Origin: Sciurus carolinensis
Taxonomy: Eukaryota > Chordata > Mammalia > Rodentia > Sciuridae
Length of the DNA stretch: 64,000 nt
Reading direction: 5' to 3'
Assembly (NCBI RefSeq): GCF_902686445.1
Contig: NC_062223.1
Span: 37,914,998-37,978,997, forward strand
This document shows, one piece after another, positions 47,751 to 58,703 of this stretch (the stretch's first letter is position 1; each line of letters begins with the position of its first letter). A model generated the notes under the pieces. The model was not told the DNA's origin. It did no database searches and saw only the letters and a list, made by a program, of their open reading frames with translations. The translations under genes were made by a program, and so were the position numbers.

Positions 47751-48755
47751 CAAATGAATACACTGAATGAGTGAATATGTATGAATAGCAAATATTCCTA
47801 GAATTAGAATATTCAAAAGAGCTGATTGCTTTAAACCCAGCCTCCAAACGGAGTCTTCTTTATCACTTGCTCTTCATTAAGAATTATTAAATGACTCATC
47901 ATCTTCACGATTACATTACAATGCTTCATGTCTCATGGATCCTTCTCTCGAAATTAAATTATAACTGAAATGCAAGCTATGCAGATATGTTGTCAATTTT
48001 TCCTTACTGAGCTATATTTTTATTAAAGCTAGCATAATTAGTTTTGGACATTGATTCCCCCATTAGCTCCTTGTGAACCAAAGTTTCATTATTCTCCAAT
48101 AGGGTAAAAATGATTTCTTCTACACTCCACATATGGTTACAGACTTTGTTAATGCTTATTTACTTATTTTTGTCTCTTCTGCTTATACATATGTACATTT
48201 CTATAAGCAGTGGATTTGACTGGAGTCTTTTGATTTTGAACCATGAATTTTACCAATATCAACAAATATTCCAAAAATACCAATGATACATATACTTAGG
48301 TTGAGAATATACCATCAATGTGTACTAGAAGAACAAGAAACTTGGTAATAATAAAGCAGATCACCCAGTGCTGCAATAAAGTAAATAGAATATTAGAGTG
48401 CAAATAGAAAGAACAAGAATGACTTCCATTTCCTTAACATCTTATGTCTTAGGTAACAACACACATCGCACTTCATCCTAGCAATAAGACTGCTGTGGAG
48501 GAGTCATTGTGTCTTCAGGGGAAGTACATTAAATTTCAATGATGTAAAAACCTGGTTGTCATATGTCATTGAAGGCCTTATTTAAGATTTAATCTCAGAT
48601 CACTCTGATTTCTAGTCCCAGCTATTTCTATTTTATCAGGCTTCCCTTGTAGGTACAACCCATGTATAAAGATAGATGGACTGTCAGAGGCCTAAATCAA
48701 TGTGTTTGATTGGATCTTCTGGGAGGTGCGATTTAGCCTTAAAACATCCAGGTAC
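47751..48755. other. Unassigned AT-rich DNA
   Basis: No gene or confident repeat recognised. A weakly MIR-like stretch lies near 48430-48600. Confidence 0.4.
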
Positions 48756-48779
48756 AAAAAAAAAAAAAAAAAAAAAAAA
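48756..48779. repeat. A24 homopolymer
   Basis: 24 uninterrupted A. No AATAAA hexamer lies just upstream and no SINE body was recognised, so the origin of the tail is unclear. Confidence 0.97.
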
Positions 48780-48989
48780 TTGGAGAGGTACTTACCCATG
48801 TCTGCTGACCCAGAAGTAAAATTAACTTTGTGAAAATTTCTGTTTCTCTCCTTTAGTATTTCTTTCTCCAAACATTACAAGTTAACATCATCTCCCTTTT
48901 CTATTTGTCCACCACATGAACATTATTGTTATGCTGTCATTTTGTATTTCATGTATTCATTAGCATATTATATTTTCTGCCAATTATGC

Positions 48990-49830
48990 ATGTCCATGCA
49001 AAATTGTGCTTTTCAAAGAGTCATTCCCGTTGGTCCAATGATAAAGACATTATTCAATTAAATTTGAGATGTTAATCTTGCTCATAGTGGAGTAGAAGAG
49101 AGGAAGTGACCGCTGAGCAGCTATGCTTCATACTGATTGATTGGTGCAGCAATTAACCATTCTTTCATTCTGTCCTACTTAAGGGGCAATTCCCTGCCCT
49201 GTGAAATGCTCTGTGCAGTATGGGCTTCTGATATGTAGTGCAGAGTACCTACTTGATGTGTTTTAAAAAATCCCCCTGTAAGATAGAAACAAGATACACT
49301 TCATATAGAGTTGAGGGGTAATTAAATGTGGCTAAAGGGTCCTATGCCAACTCCAACCCTTTTTTTACACTAAGAATTTATTTTAGCCCTATTTCAGAGG
49401 TAATTTTATGCAGAAGGGAATTGGGCTGGATTCTCTGAGATGCTTGTATCCTTATCTGAAACCTCTGTTTCATTTCTTCGATGGTGCTCTGTTGATTTCA
49501 TGCAAAATTATGCAGAAAGAAGTAAAACGGGAATATTCCCCAGCCATGTGCTTAGTTTTCTTTAAACTCATTCTATATTAGTTACAAGAATGCTGCCATC
49601 TCCTTCTTTTAGAACTTATTAGGAGAGGCAAGGATTGCATATAAGCTAATTATATGTATAAGCTATTTTAAAATGCTCCAACAATACCAAGCAGAGGCAC
49701 TCATTGTCCTGCTAACAATTCTGTATTTAATTAGCTTACCAATATTGTTCTTAAGCAGAGACTAGATAGCATGGTTTGAAAATAAGGCACGCAAAAATTA
49801 TCTGGAATGAGAATTCTTCCTGAACTTAGT
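48990..49830. promoter_or_regulatory. Candidate conserved non-coding element (enhancer-like)
   Basis: A repeat-free stretch of about 840 bp. It contains an exact 11-bp inverted pair, taagctaatta (49642-49652) and taattagctta (49728-49738), each holding the TAATTA core bound by many homeodomain proteins, plus other A/T-rich motifs (catgcaaaattatgcag at about 49500). There is no coding frame or CpG island. Conservation cannot be seen from one sequence; this is an inference from motif content and lack of repeats. Confidence 0.3.
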
Positions 49831-51430
49831 ATTACCTCTTTATAAATATGTAAGTCCTCAATAAATTTATAAGTCCTTAGTCCTTATAATAGGTGGAATT
49901 TTTTAATTTGTAAACTGAAATCAATTGTCCCTACCTCATAAGGCTAAATATAAACCACCTGGATCATTTTCCTCCATAGTGACAGTAGCCACTATTATTA
50001 GTGAATATTATCATTCAAGTAAATGGTATTCTAATACAAGAAATAATTTGGTTTCTCAACTTTTTGTTAAAAGAAGACTTTCCCCCTTATCTTTCAGTAG
50101 AAGATTGCTTCATAGGTAACCATGAATATAATCCTAATCCTCTTTTCCCTTTAATTGTCACACATTTTGAATGAAGAGGACCTGAGTTAATGAGGTTTAG
50201 TATCATGTACATTATCATGAGTAAGAGGAATTTTAATCACATGAACAAAGTTACATAAATTTCACATTGCACTTAATTATAAAATTTCATTATTTAGTTA
50301 TCACACATATCGAAGGCCCTTTCTTAAATGCAGTACTTCATAAGATCTAATGGGGTCATTCCAAATGTGACTAATAATATATAAGAGGGACAGAAGAACA
50401 GATGTTTTCCAATAATTGTTGGAAACTACTGTATTATAAATGTTACATAAAATGTAAGCTATTTTATATCTGAAAAATACAATATGTAAATCATTTTGTT
50501 TTTAATCTAGTAAGTCTTACCACCTAGTATAAATACAACAAAACTAAGCAAAATTAGAACTCTACTCTTAAAAGTAGAAAGAACAAGCTTATTTCATGAA
50601 GACAAATACCATCTAAGACCTTAGTCACATTAGCATATTCCTTAGGATAGAAACATGTAATGTGAACACATGAACGTTGTGTCATTTCAAAACTGGAACA
50701 AGTTTTCGCAGTAAGAATAGATAATATCATTACCATTTACATACAAAACCAAGCATCTTTAGCCCATTATATCCTGATTAGGCATTTCATATATTTTGAT
50801 CAATTTCTTGTGGTTTCTACCAATCTGAATAGTAAACCAAAGGCCTCTGAGGGTTTCCTTTTGGCAACTGTATATCAAAACAGCTGTCCTTTCATAGCAA
50901 AAATGTGCTTTGTATTGCAAAATGTTTCTTTTGGTGCTGAAGAAAAAGATCAAGGAAGACATGATTTATTCTTATATGTTAAATTTTACATGAAAGTTTT
51001 GTTTACTGCAGGGTTTTTACTTTAAACCAAAATAACTCATGGAAATTAAATATTTTTGGTTTTTAGAATATAAAATAATACTAGCCAAACCTTGAGTAAA
51101 TTCAAATATGTTACCAACTCCATGAAAATTTAAATCATTTAAACTTTCATGGCTGATGGATATTCATTAGGCTATCTATGAGAGACCGGGTGGGATGTTT
51201 TAGTACTAATTTTTGTTTGTCTACTGAGAACAGATAAGGTAGGGGAATTTATAAAACTCTAGTCTCATATGAAATTGAATTGGTTTGATAACTTTGTAAA
51301 TTGTGATTTCTTTCTTTATTTCAAAAATTTACCAAGAGTTAGTTTATGAATGTTTAGTTGTTTGAATAGTTTGTTATTTCCCTGTGTTGTCTATATTTTG
51401 AATGAGAGAAAGAGACAAAGGTAGAGAGGG

Positions 51431-51431
<1 letters not shown>
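49831..51431. other. Single-copy AT-rich DNA
   Basis: No gene or confident repeat recognised. Confidence 0.4.

Positions 51432-51470
<39 letters not shown>
51432..51470. repeat. (GT)n microsatellite
   Basis: About 19 uninterrupted GT units after a purine-rich lead-in. Confidence 0.97.
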
Positions 51471-51472
<2 letters not shown>

Positions 51473-51617
51473 TGTAACAGGGAGATTGCAGAACACATAA
51501 GGGAGTTGGATAGCAACTATAAGAAGATGGCAATATATGAAAAAAGTCATAGTGAAGGACAAAAGAGTATTAATATAAACCTAATTGGATGTCAATAATT
51601 TTGATAATAATATCAGA

Positions 51618-51866
51618 TACAAGCTATTACATATTGGTTGTATGCCAGATACTCTAATAAGTTGTATGTATGAATTTTGTCAAATAATCCTCATAAAACA
51701 CTACAAAGTAATATGTTTATATGCATTTTACAAATAAGAGAAAAACTGATGCGTCAACATTGCAAATAATTGGCTCAAGGTTATATCCAACAAATGGCAG
51801 AGCTGGGAATAGAGCCATGATTGATTTAGTTGCAGATTATATCTTTTGACCACTAGGGTGTGCTGC
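51618..51866 (+). mobile_element. MIR SINE, near full length
   Basis: gtatgccagatactctaata, caaataatcctcataaaaca, gcattttacaaataagagaa, caaatggcagagctgggaat, cttttgaccactagggtgtg. The best MIR in the window. Confidence 0.88.
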
Positions 51867-51924
51867 ATCAGACTGAGCCTTGGCATGCTTTATTCCATTG
51901 ATGATTGCATCACTCTAAACTATT

Positions 51925-52020
51925 GAAGTTCAGAGAAGTCTGTAAGTTTATATCAGTTCATCCGGCAAAATGAAAGTTTGAACTTAGGTCTGTGTCAACC
52001 TTGACCTCAATGCACACTTC
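51925..52020 (+). mobile_element. Possible second MIR tail
   Basis: aagttcagagaagtctgtaa, then gtttgaacttaggtctgtgt and ttgacctcaatgcacact resemble a MIR 3' half. Confidence 0.4.
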
Positions 52021-52439
52021 AGTTTAGAGGAATAGATAAATTGATAGGAATGTTTAGGGTTTGAGTTTCAAGAAAACATAGAAAAGTAAAAATAATACAT
52101 CAATTTTGCCTTATTGGCAATTCCATGGGAATTCATAGTGGGGATGAGTTTTTCTCTAAGAACTGAGTTCAAAGTGAGGCAAGATGGTTCCTTGTCTTGC
52201 CTGCCTTTTAAGATATTCCTTATTTCATTTGATTGGTTTCAATCACCCCTTTTTGTGATTTCTTTTGGATCCAGTACAGCCTTTATCTGAGTAAAAAAAA
52301 GCAATGAAAGCCATAAAATTGATTAGAAAAGAAATGCGAGCAATTTTGTGAGATCCTGTCCATCACAAATCCAGCAAACCTCAGATGCAGGAGAAAGAGG
52401 AGGAAGCTCACATCTCTTGGAAGAGGTAGAATAAACTCT

Positions 52440-52900
52440 CTGATACATTCCCTCTAATCCACTCTACCTTTCAGCTAAATGCAAAATACAAGTCTGACCC
52501 TGTCACTTTCTCCTTTTGAAAACTTCATATTACTCTAAAATGAAGACAAAGCAAGACTCCTACTTACTGTCTATGCCTATAGCCTCTCTTTTCAGATAGA
52601 GCCCCACTGTCTTTGCTGTGTCCTGATGTTTTCTGTGGCTTATATTTGTGCTCTTGCCTTATTGCTACAATACTTTTCCCATCCCCTTGTCTCAAATAGA
52701 TTATTCATATTCATTCTTCAGATCAGCCTCAAGCTCACCTTCCTTAGGAAGACTTCTCTAAGCTTTTCAGCTAGGAAAAAAAATTTAAAGTACTTCTTTG
52801 GAGCAGTTGTTATAGTGAATTTTTTCTAATTTAAAGGCTTATCTCTCTCACTAGATTGTAGACTTCATGCAGGCAGCTTATATATGGGAGGTGCTTATTA
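52440..52900 (+). mobile_element. L2 LINE 3' portion
   Basis: caagtctgaccctgtcactt, cattcttcagatcagcctca, agctcaccttccttaggaag, ctcactagattgtagacttc are in L2 order. It stops just before the final terminus. Confidence 0.72.
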
Positions 52901-52944
52901 TCAGATGCTACCAGACTGCCCAAAACAGAATATCTACTGTATTG

Positions 52945-53442
52945 TGGGAGTTCATCTCCTTCTAATTTGATTCCCAATCCACCCTGCATCCCAGATTCAT
53001 GGCCTTAGCTAGCCCTGTGATTTGTTTTATCAATAGAATGAGGCAAAAATGATATTGCACGAGTGCTGGGATTAATCCTTAAGTTTGTCAAGTTACTTTC
53101 ACTTCAGTGCTTTTTGGGAACCCTGAGATGCCATGTCAAAAGTCCAGATATTTTATAGGAGTGGAGAAGAATTCATGATCCATATGGAGAGGAGAGGCCT
53201 TGAGAGTACATGAGGAAGAAGAGAGACCTGAGTCTCTCATTGTCTCCATCAAACCTCTGGCTAACTTTGGTCTTACCCACCATCTGATTTTATCTCATAA
53301 GATGCTCCAAGTTAGTTCAGAGAAAGAACTGGCAAGATGTGCAAAATCAATCCACACAACTGTGAAATAAAATACACAGGATATGGCTTAAAGCTGCTAA
53401 ATGCTGGTGCTTATTACACAGCAATAGATAATGGAAACAGAA
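52945..53442 (+). mobile_element. MLT1-type MaLR LTR
   Basis: Internal order typical of MLT1: tttgttttatcaatagaatg, gagatgccatgtcaaaagtc, catgaggaagaagagagacc, and the end acacagcaatagataatgga. Ancient and diverged; flanking duplication not recognised. Confidence 0.72.
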
Positions 53443-55769
53443 GACATAATTTTAAAGTACAGAATTCACAGATCATGTAGTTTTCCCATGATTGAAGTTT
53501 TGTTATCCAGGATATAAAAAAAGGTTTCAGGGTTCTATAGGAATTTTTCTTTCTTCTGGAAGTTCAGTATTCATCCTATATTAATATATGCAGAAGAATT
53601 AAAACAAACTACTCATCTCAAAATTCTACTTGTTCACTTCAACATGCAATATCAAGTATTAATTATTCAATAATGTCAATTTAATATGAAATATCAAATT
53701 TTACTCTTTTAATGGTAAAACCGTTGATAGTAGAACCTTAGTGCTCTTTAAAATAGACCCACCTCCTGTGATATTTCTTGGATCTCAAGGGTGTTTTTTT
53801 CCTTGTCCACAAGCAAGTCAAGACTACTCCTTGCCCATATTGCTTCTTTGATGTACCTGTCATATACACTGCTTGTCCATTACTTTCTGGTCTTTAGAGA
53901 GGATGCTGCTTATCCAAGATTGCTTTACCCTCTATTCTTTATCAAATTAATATGAGATGGTGAGCAAGCATTGTTCTGATTTCAGATTGATTTCATGTTG
54001 CGTTCTATACAGAAACACGAATTAATTCCCTTCTTAAATGTAAACTGGAAACATTTATCTGTCTCTACTTCAGAGAAGTCTCAGTTTCTTGATTAGGGTC
54101 TGGTCATGCTCCTTCTGAATAATCTTTTGCAGCTCCTGGCTCTATTATTTGAGCTCTTGGGTTCTTCTTCTGAGCCATCTTTCCCTTTCTCTAAAAAGTA
54201 CTCTGTTTCTGACTGAGTAGTTTTTACAGCTCACTTGTGGACCGTAGTAACATGGGTGACCTAGACCTCTTTTCATTTTGTACTATTTCTGTCACATTCA
54301 GTATGTAGTGATATAATTTCTTTACAACCTTTGTGGGCTTTCTGTGTATCAAATTGTTCTTCTTTCTTAGACAAAACATGCTGTGCTTTCTATCCTTTGT
54401 GAGGTAACTATGATAAAATGCCCTTAAAGTTCTTAGAATCTGTATTATTTAAAAGATACTTACTAAGAGGCACATCCTTAAGATATTTATAAGAATAGAG
54501 GTTTTTACCCCTTCATCATGGATTTTATCTTTGCCCTTGAAGCCATTTCTTACTTGAAGAATGCTTTCTAAGAAAGCCTAATGACAGGAAAACTGTTTTC
54601 ACCTTAATCCAGCAAGTTCTAATTTCATTAATGTTCCTGGGATTTTTAGACCTCGCTTTGTTTTGCTTATCTTCCTCTTGTTATTGAAGGATCATTTTGG
54701 ATGGTGTTACCATATTTTTTTCTGTATTTCCCACTTTCTTTCTAGAATATACATCGAATACCTTAGTGAAAATATTCTCTTCAAAGTTCCTTATTGGTTT
54801 TGTCATACACATCAACTCAGGCATTTAGATGGGTCCCAAGCTAACCAGGTCCCAGGCATTTCCACCATGTGTCTCTTGTAGACCCCACTGAGGCCTCCTA
54901 CTACATGTTTAAATCTATGAATATGATTTTGCTACTCATATAGAGAATTCATATCAAGATGAAGGGAACCACTTGGTCACTTTTATTTTAGTTTTTTTTT
55001 TTTATATTTTGGCTTTGGGCAATTGTCTTAAACTGATTGAATCTCAATCTATTCATTTTTGAAATCATACAACTAATTGACATGAATGTTATTGCATTTA
55101 CTTAAATGTAGCATGCAACTATATTCTCCCATGCTAGTATTGAGTTGAAGAGCCTTTATTACACATAATTTATTTGTTATGTATATACATGTATGTTTAC
55201 TTGGCAGTCAACTAGACCTCTCTTACCAGCGTTGGGAATGTGGACAACTAACTATACCCATCTCATCACATGATGTATCCTTCAGGCAGAAGTATTAACT
55301 CTATTCATAGGGATATTTGGCTAGAAGTTCAGAAGGACTTGAGACTTTCTTTTGAAAAATAGTATTGATTGTAGGGTCCTATGCCAGATATTTTGTATTC
55401 CCTACATCTGTGCTGAGGCATGGTCACATGGCTATTTAAATTTCAAAATAAGACCCCTCATGATGATTCCAATAAACAACTGGAATGAAAAGGCGCCGCA
55501 AGTGTTGTTGAAGATAGCATATGCAGAATACCTGGCCAAAGGCATGGTGTGTCAGAAGCACCATGGTGTGTGATGAGCACTTAGTATGGTTGGGTTTACT
55601 TCCACTGCCTATACATTATCTCCCTTCACTGCCTGTTTAACCTTCTGAGCTGCCAATAACAACTTGCCAATAATTACTGCATGGTTGTATTTTTACTTAT
55701 TCAACAAAATTACACTCTATACCCATGAATTATACAACTTTATAGTTTCATATGTTTCATTTTGTAGTC
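53443..55769. other. Unassigned DNA, possibly with ancient retroelement sequence
   Basis: 53760-54900 is repeat-like in texture and fits no family I can name. On the minus strand it is A-rich and open in short pieces, which would fit an old LTR-element internal region, but no conserved motif was found. A 73-codon ORF at 55352-55573 (+) has no recognisable domain. Confidence 0.35.
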
Positions 55770-56318
55770 TTTTTATTTTTTATTTTTTATAGACTGCATT
55801 TTGATTCATTGTACACAAACGGGGTACATCTTTTTGTTTCTCTGGTTGTGCACAATATAGATTCACACCATTTGTTAATCATACATGCACATTGGGTAAT
55901 GATGTCTGTCTCATTCCACCATTTTTCATAACCCCCCCTCTCATTTTCCTCTACGTAATCCAGTAAGAATGGAGGCATTCTTCTCTCACCCCCCTCCACC
56001 CCATTATATCTCATCATTCATTTATCGGGGAAACTTTTGGCCTTTTGTTTTTTGGGATTGGCTTATTTCACTTAGCATGATATTCTGCAATTCCACCTTT
56101 TTATCTGCAAATGCCATAGTATTATTATTCTTATGGCTGAATAATATTCCATTGTGTATATATACCACTGTTTCTTTATCATTCATCTGTTGAAGGCATC
56201 CGGTTGGTTCCACAATCTAGTTATTGTGAATTGAGCTGCTATAAACTTTGATGTGGTTGTGTTACTGTAGTATGCTAATTCTAAGTTCTTTGGGTAAAAA
56301 CTGAGGAGTGGGATAAGT
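55770..56318 (-). mobile_element. 5'-truncated L1
   Basis: Inverse copy: T-rich tail, 3' UTR (gactgcattttgattcattg, aatgatgtctgtctcattcc), C-rich block, then the ORF2 C-terminus (cttagcatgatattctgcaa, ctgaataatattccattgtg). The minus frame 56022-56213 retains the ORF2 end (MAFADKKVELQNIMLSEISQ). Confidence 0.9.
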
Positions 56319-56599
56319 AACAGTTTATAATAAAATAGTGGTTTATTCAGCTTGGTAAAGTAATATAAAGTGTAACAATTTCTTGTTCAATCAAGAGTGT
56401 CTCCATTTTTCAAATAAAAGTTTACTTGAAAGTGGAAAAATAAAACTTAAAATTGGATTTCATCTAAGCCCAACATTATCAGGCTCTGTGAACTGCACCA
56501 AAGAAGGAAGTCATGAAAATATTGTGCCTTACTACAAGTGAATATAATACTTTCTCTCATTGCTCTTTTCTGAAGAAAACAATGTACTTTAAAATCCAA
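56319..56599. other. Unassigned AT-rich DNA
   Basis: Nothing recognised between two L1s. Confidence 0.4.
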
Positions 56600-57250
56600 G
56601 ACATTTAATAACATGTGCCTTTTCCTCCATCTGAAAAATGAATTTAAATTTGGAAGAGCAAAAGAACCATGCAGAAGACAAAATGATCCATAATCATACC
56701 ACTTAAATATATTGTTAACAACTTATTAAATTTCCTCTTAAGCCATTTACCATGCCTAAATAAGAAAAAAAAATGAACAAAACTGAATCATACTGAAAGT
56801 ACATTGTTTAGTCATTTTTATTCAATAATATTTTTTGTACAATTTCTGATTTCCTACAGAATTACTTTAATGACTACATGGAACACCATAATTATTTAAC
56901 CAGTCTCCTGTTGTTGGCTATTATATCATTTCTAATTTTCTATCTTATAATTATGCTGGAATGAAATAGTTATACTTTATTTCCTTGAGATGTATTCTTA
57001 GAAAGGGAATTACTAATTCAATGGATCTGCTTATTTTAAGACATGTTAACATATATTTTCAAGTTGCCTTCAAGAGAGACAACCAATTTTACTCCTCCAC
57101 AACACTGAATTTATCAAAAATGTTTTTATGCTTTGTCAGTTTGATAGGCCCCAAACAGTATTTCTTATTTCAATTTAAAAGCTACAATTTTTTAAAACTC
57201 ATAGTTATTACTTATGGTGATGTTTTTGTGCCTTAAGCAAACATAGTCAA
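56600..57250 (-). mobile_element. Ancient L1M (3' UTR and ORF2 end)
   Basis: Inverse L1M: 3'-UTR-like ccataatcataccacttaaa and gttaacaacttattaaattt, then attatgctggaatgaaatag, ttccttgagatgtattctta, gaaagggaattactaattca, ttttcaagttgccttcaaga, ctttgtcagtttgataggcc. The order is that of the ORF2 3' end. Confidence 0.75.
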
Positions 57251-57471
57251 ACAATAATAATTACCCTGAATGCACACTTTGACAATATTTTCACATTGAT
57301 TTTTTTCACATAATTTCCCTAGCAGCCTTGGAAGATAAATAATGAAACAAGTAGTTGTGAAAGTATGTCACAAAGTATAACAATTAGCTCTATGAGTATT
57401 CACATACTGATCTCCCCGTGTCAAAATTAGGGTGGATTTCTTCACTAGGACCTGCCATTCTCAGAGTTGGT

Positions 57472-57527
57472 AAAACAAAACAAAAAACAAAACAAAAAAA
57501 AAAAAAACAAAAAAAAAAAAAGAAGAA
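57472..57527. repeat. A-rich (AAAAC)n tract
   Basis: Interrupted A-runs with C. Confidence 0.95.
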
Positions 57528-57769
57528 ATTCATTTCTTAAGACTACTCCTGTTTGAATAAAGATGAGAAGGTACTGTTTCATCCTGGGCTGAGCTAACTG
57601 CTTACAGGGCACTTACTTCTCATGCTAACCTTTTTGGCCAGACTTCCAAAATTTCAATTTATATAGCATCACATAATACAGTATTATAAATGATATGCTC
57701 TGTTTAAATCTGGGTGTTATTTTTGCCCAGTCTTCTGTCTACCTCTGTTTAATTTTTTAAGTTTGATGT

Positions 57770-58040
57770 GGTTTTTATTATAATAGCAATACATTCTCAT
57801 TGCAAAAATAATTAAACTACTAAAGTGCAAAGATTAAAAGTAACGTGCTTTCCCGTTATTGCCTACAACTCCATCTCCAAAGCAATTCACTGTTAGTAGA
57901 ATAGTGCTAGTCTTTGGGTCTTACCTTGTGGTTTAAGCTTTTTACTCAGTTGGGACCATTCTATACCTAGAATTTTTGTCACGTTCTTTGGTCACTTGTT
58001 CTTCAACAGTGTTCCATGTTGGTATTGGTGGGATATACGA
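57770..58040 (-). mobile_element. Probable L1M 3'-UTR fragment
   Basis: ttgcaaaaataattaaacta, tgcctacaactccatctcca, attcactgttagtagaatag resemble the UTR-type sequence at 56640-56760. The assignment is tentative. Confidence 0.45.
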
Positions 58041-58603
58041 GTTCAAATCTGGTGCTTCACTGATAAACATTTATGCTTTTCCCGGTATAGTTCCTGCCAA
58101 TCTGAAAGAAAACATTCTTAGATATCAGTATATTTAAACATTAATTTGCTAGTGAATTGTTAAATTAACCAAATTAGTAAAATGTGAGATAAAAATAATT
58201 CATATTTACAATTTTGATAGGCATTCTCATATTCATGGTTAAAAATATACTTTCAACACATTTGTCCATAGGGTATCAGAGTATCCAATACTTTTACTAA
58301 CACTGAAATTATTAATTAGTCTTCATTTGCTCATCTCAGAGGCTTTTAAAAACTCTCATTGTTTTAATTTGCTCTAAATCAGTCTGAGGTTGACCATCAT
58401 CTTATATATTTAGATATATTTGAATTTTATTCTCAGTAAACTGCCTTTTCATAGACATTCCCTGATTTCCTATTGGTTTTCTAGATTTTTCTTCTTCCTT
58501 TGTATGCTTTCATTGTATTTACCTAAAAGAGATGTCATGTTCAATCGTTTGTTATACATGTTTCTTGGTTATGGTTATCTTTATATAATTTGTACTTTAA
58601 TAA
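58041..58603. other. Unassigned AT-rich DNA
   Basis: No gene or confident repeat. Confidence 0.4.
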
Positions 58604-58703
58604 TTTTTTTGTTTGTTTGTTTGTTTTTTGCGGTACTGGGGATCGAACTCAGGGCCTTGTGCTTGCAAGGCAAGCACTCTACCAGCTGAGCTATCTCCCC
58701 AGC
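58604..58703 (-). mobile_element. ID SINE, little-diverged, tRNA-Ala-derived
   Basis: The body is at 58630-58703. On the minus strand it reads agctggggagatagctcagc, tggtagagtgcttgccttgc, then gagttcgatccccagtaccg, with an A-rich tail (T-run and TTTG units at 58604-58629). The A-box (TAGCTCAGCTGG) and B-box (AGTTCGATCCC) of the RNA polymerase III promoter are almost consensus. It is the best preserved ID in the window and probably the youngest. A tRNA gene is excluded by the A-rich tail and the ID-specific middle. Confidence 0.93.

Noticed and set aside
48756..48779. Processed pseudogene tail at the A24 tract
   Set aside because: No polyadenylation hexamer lies just upstream and no recognisable transcript sequence precedes it.
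58630..58703. tRNA-Ala gene
   Set aside because: The sequence is an ID SINE: tRNA-derived promoter boxes but an ID-specific middle and an A-rich tail. The same holds for the bodies at 8231, 10432 and 60648.
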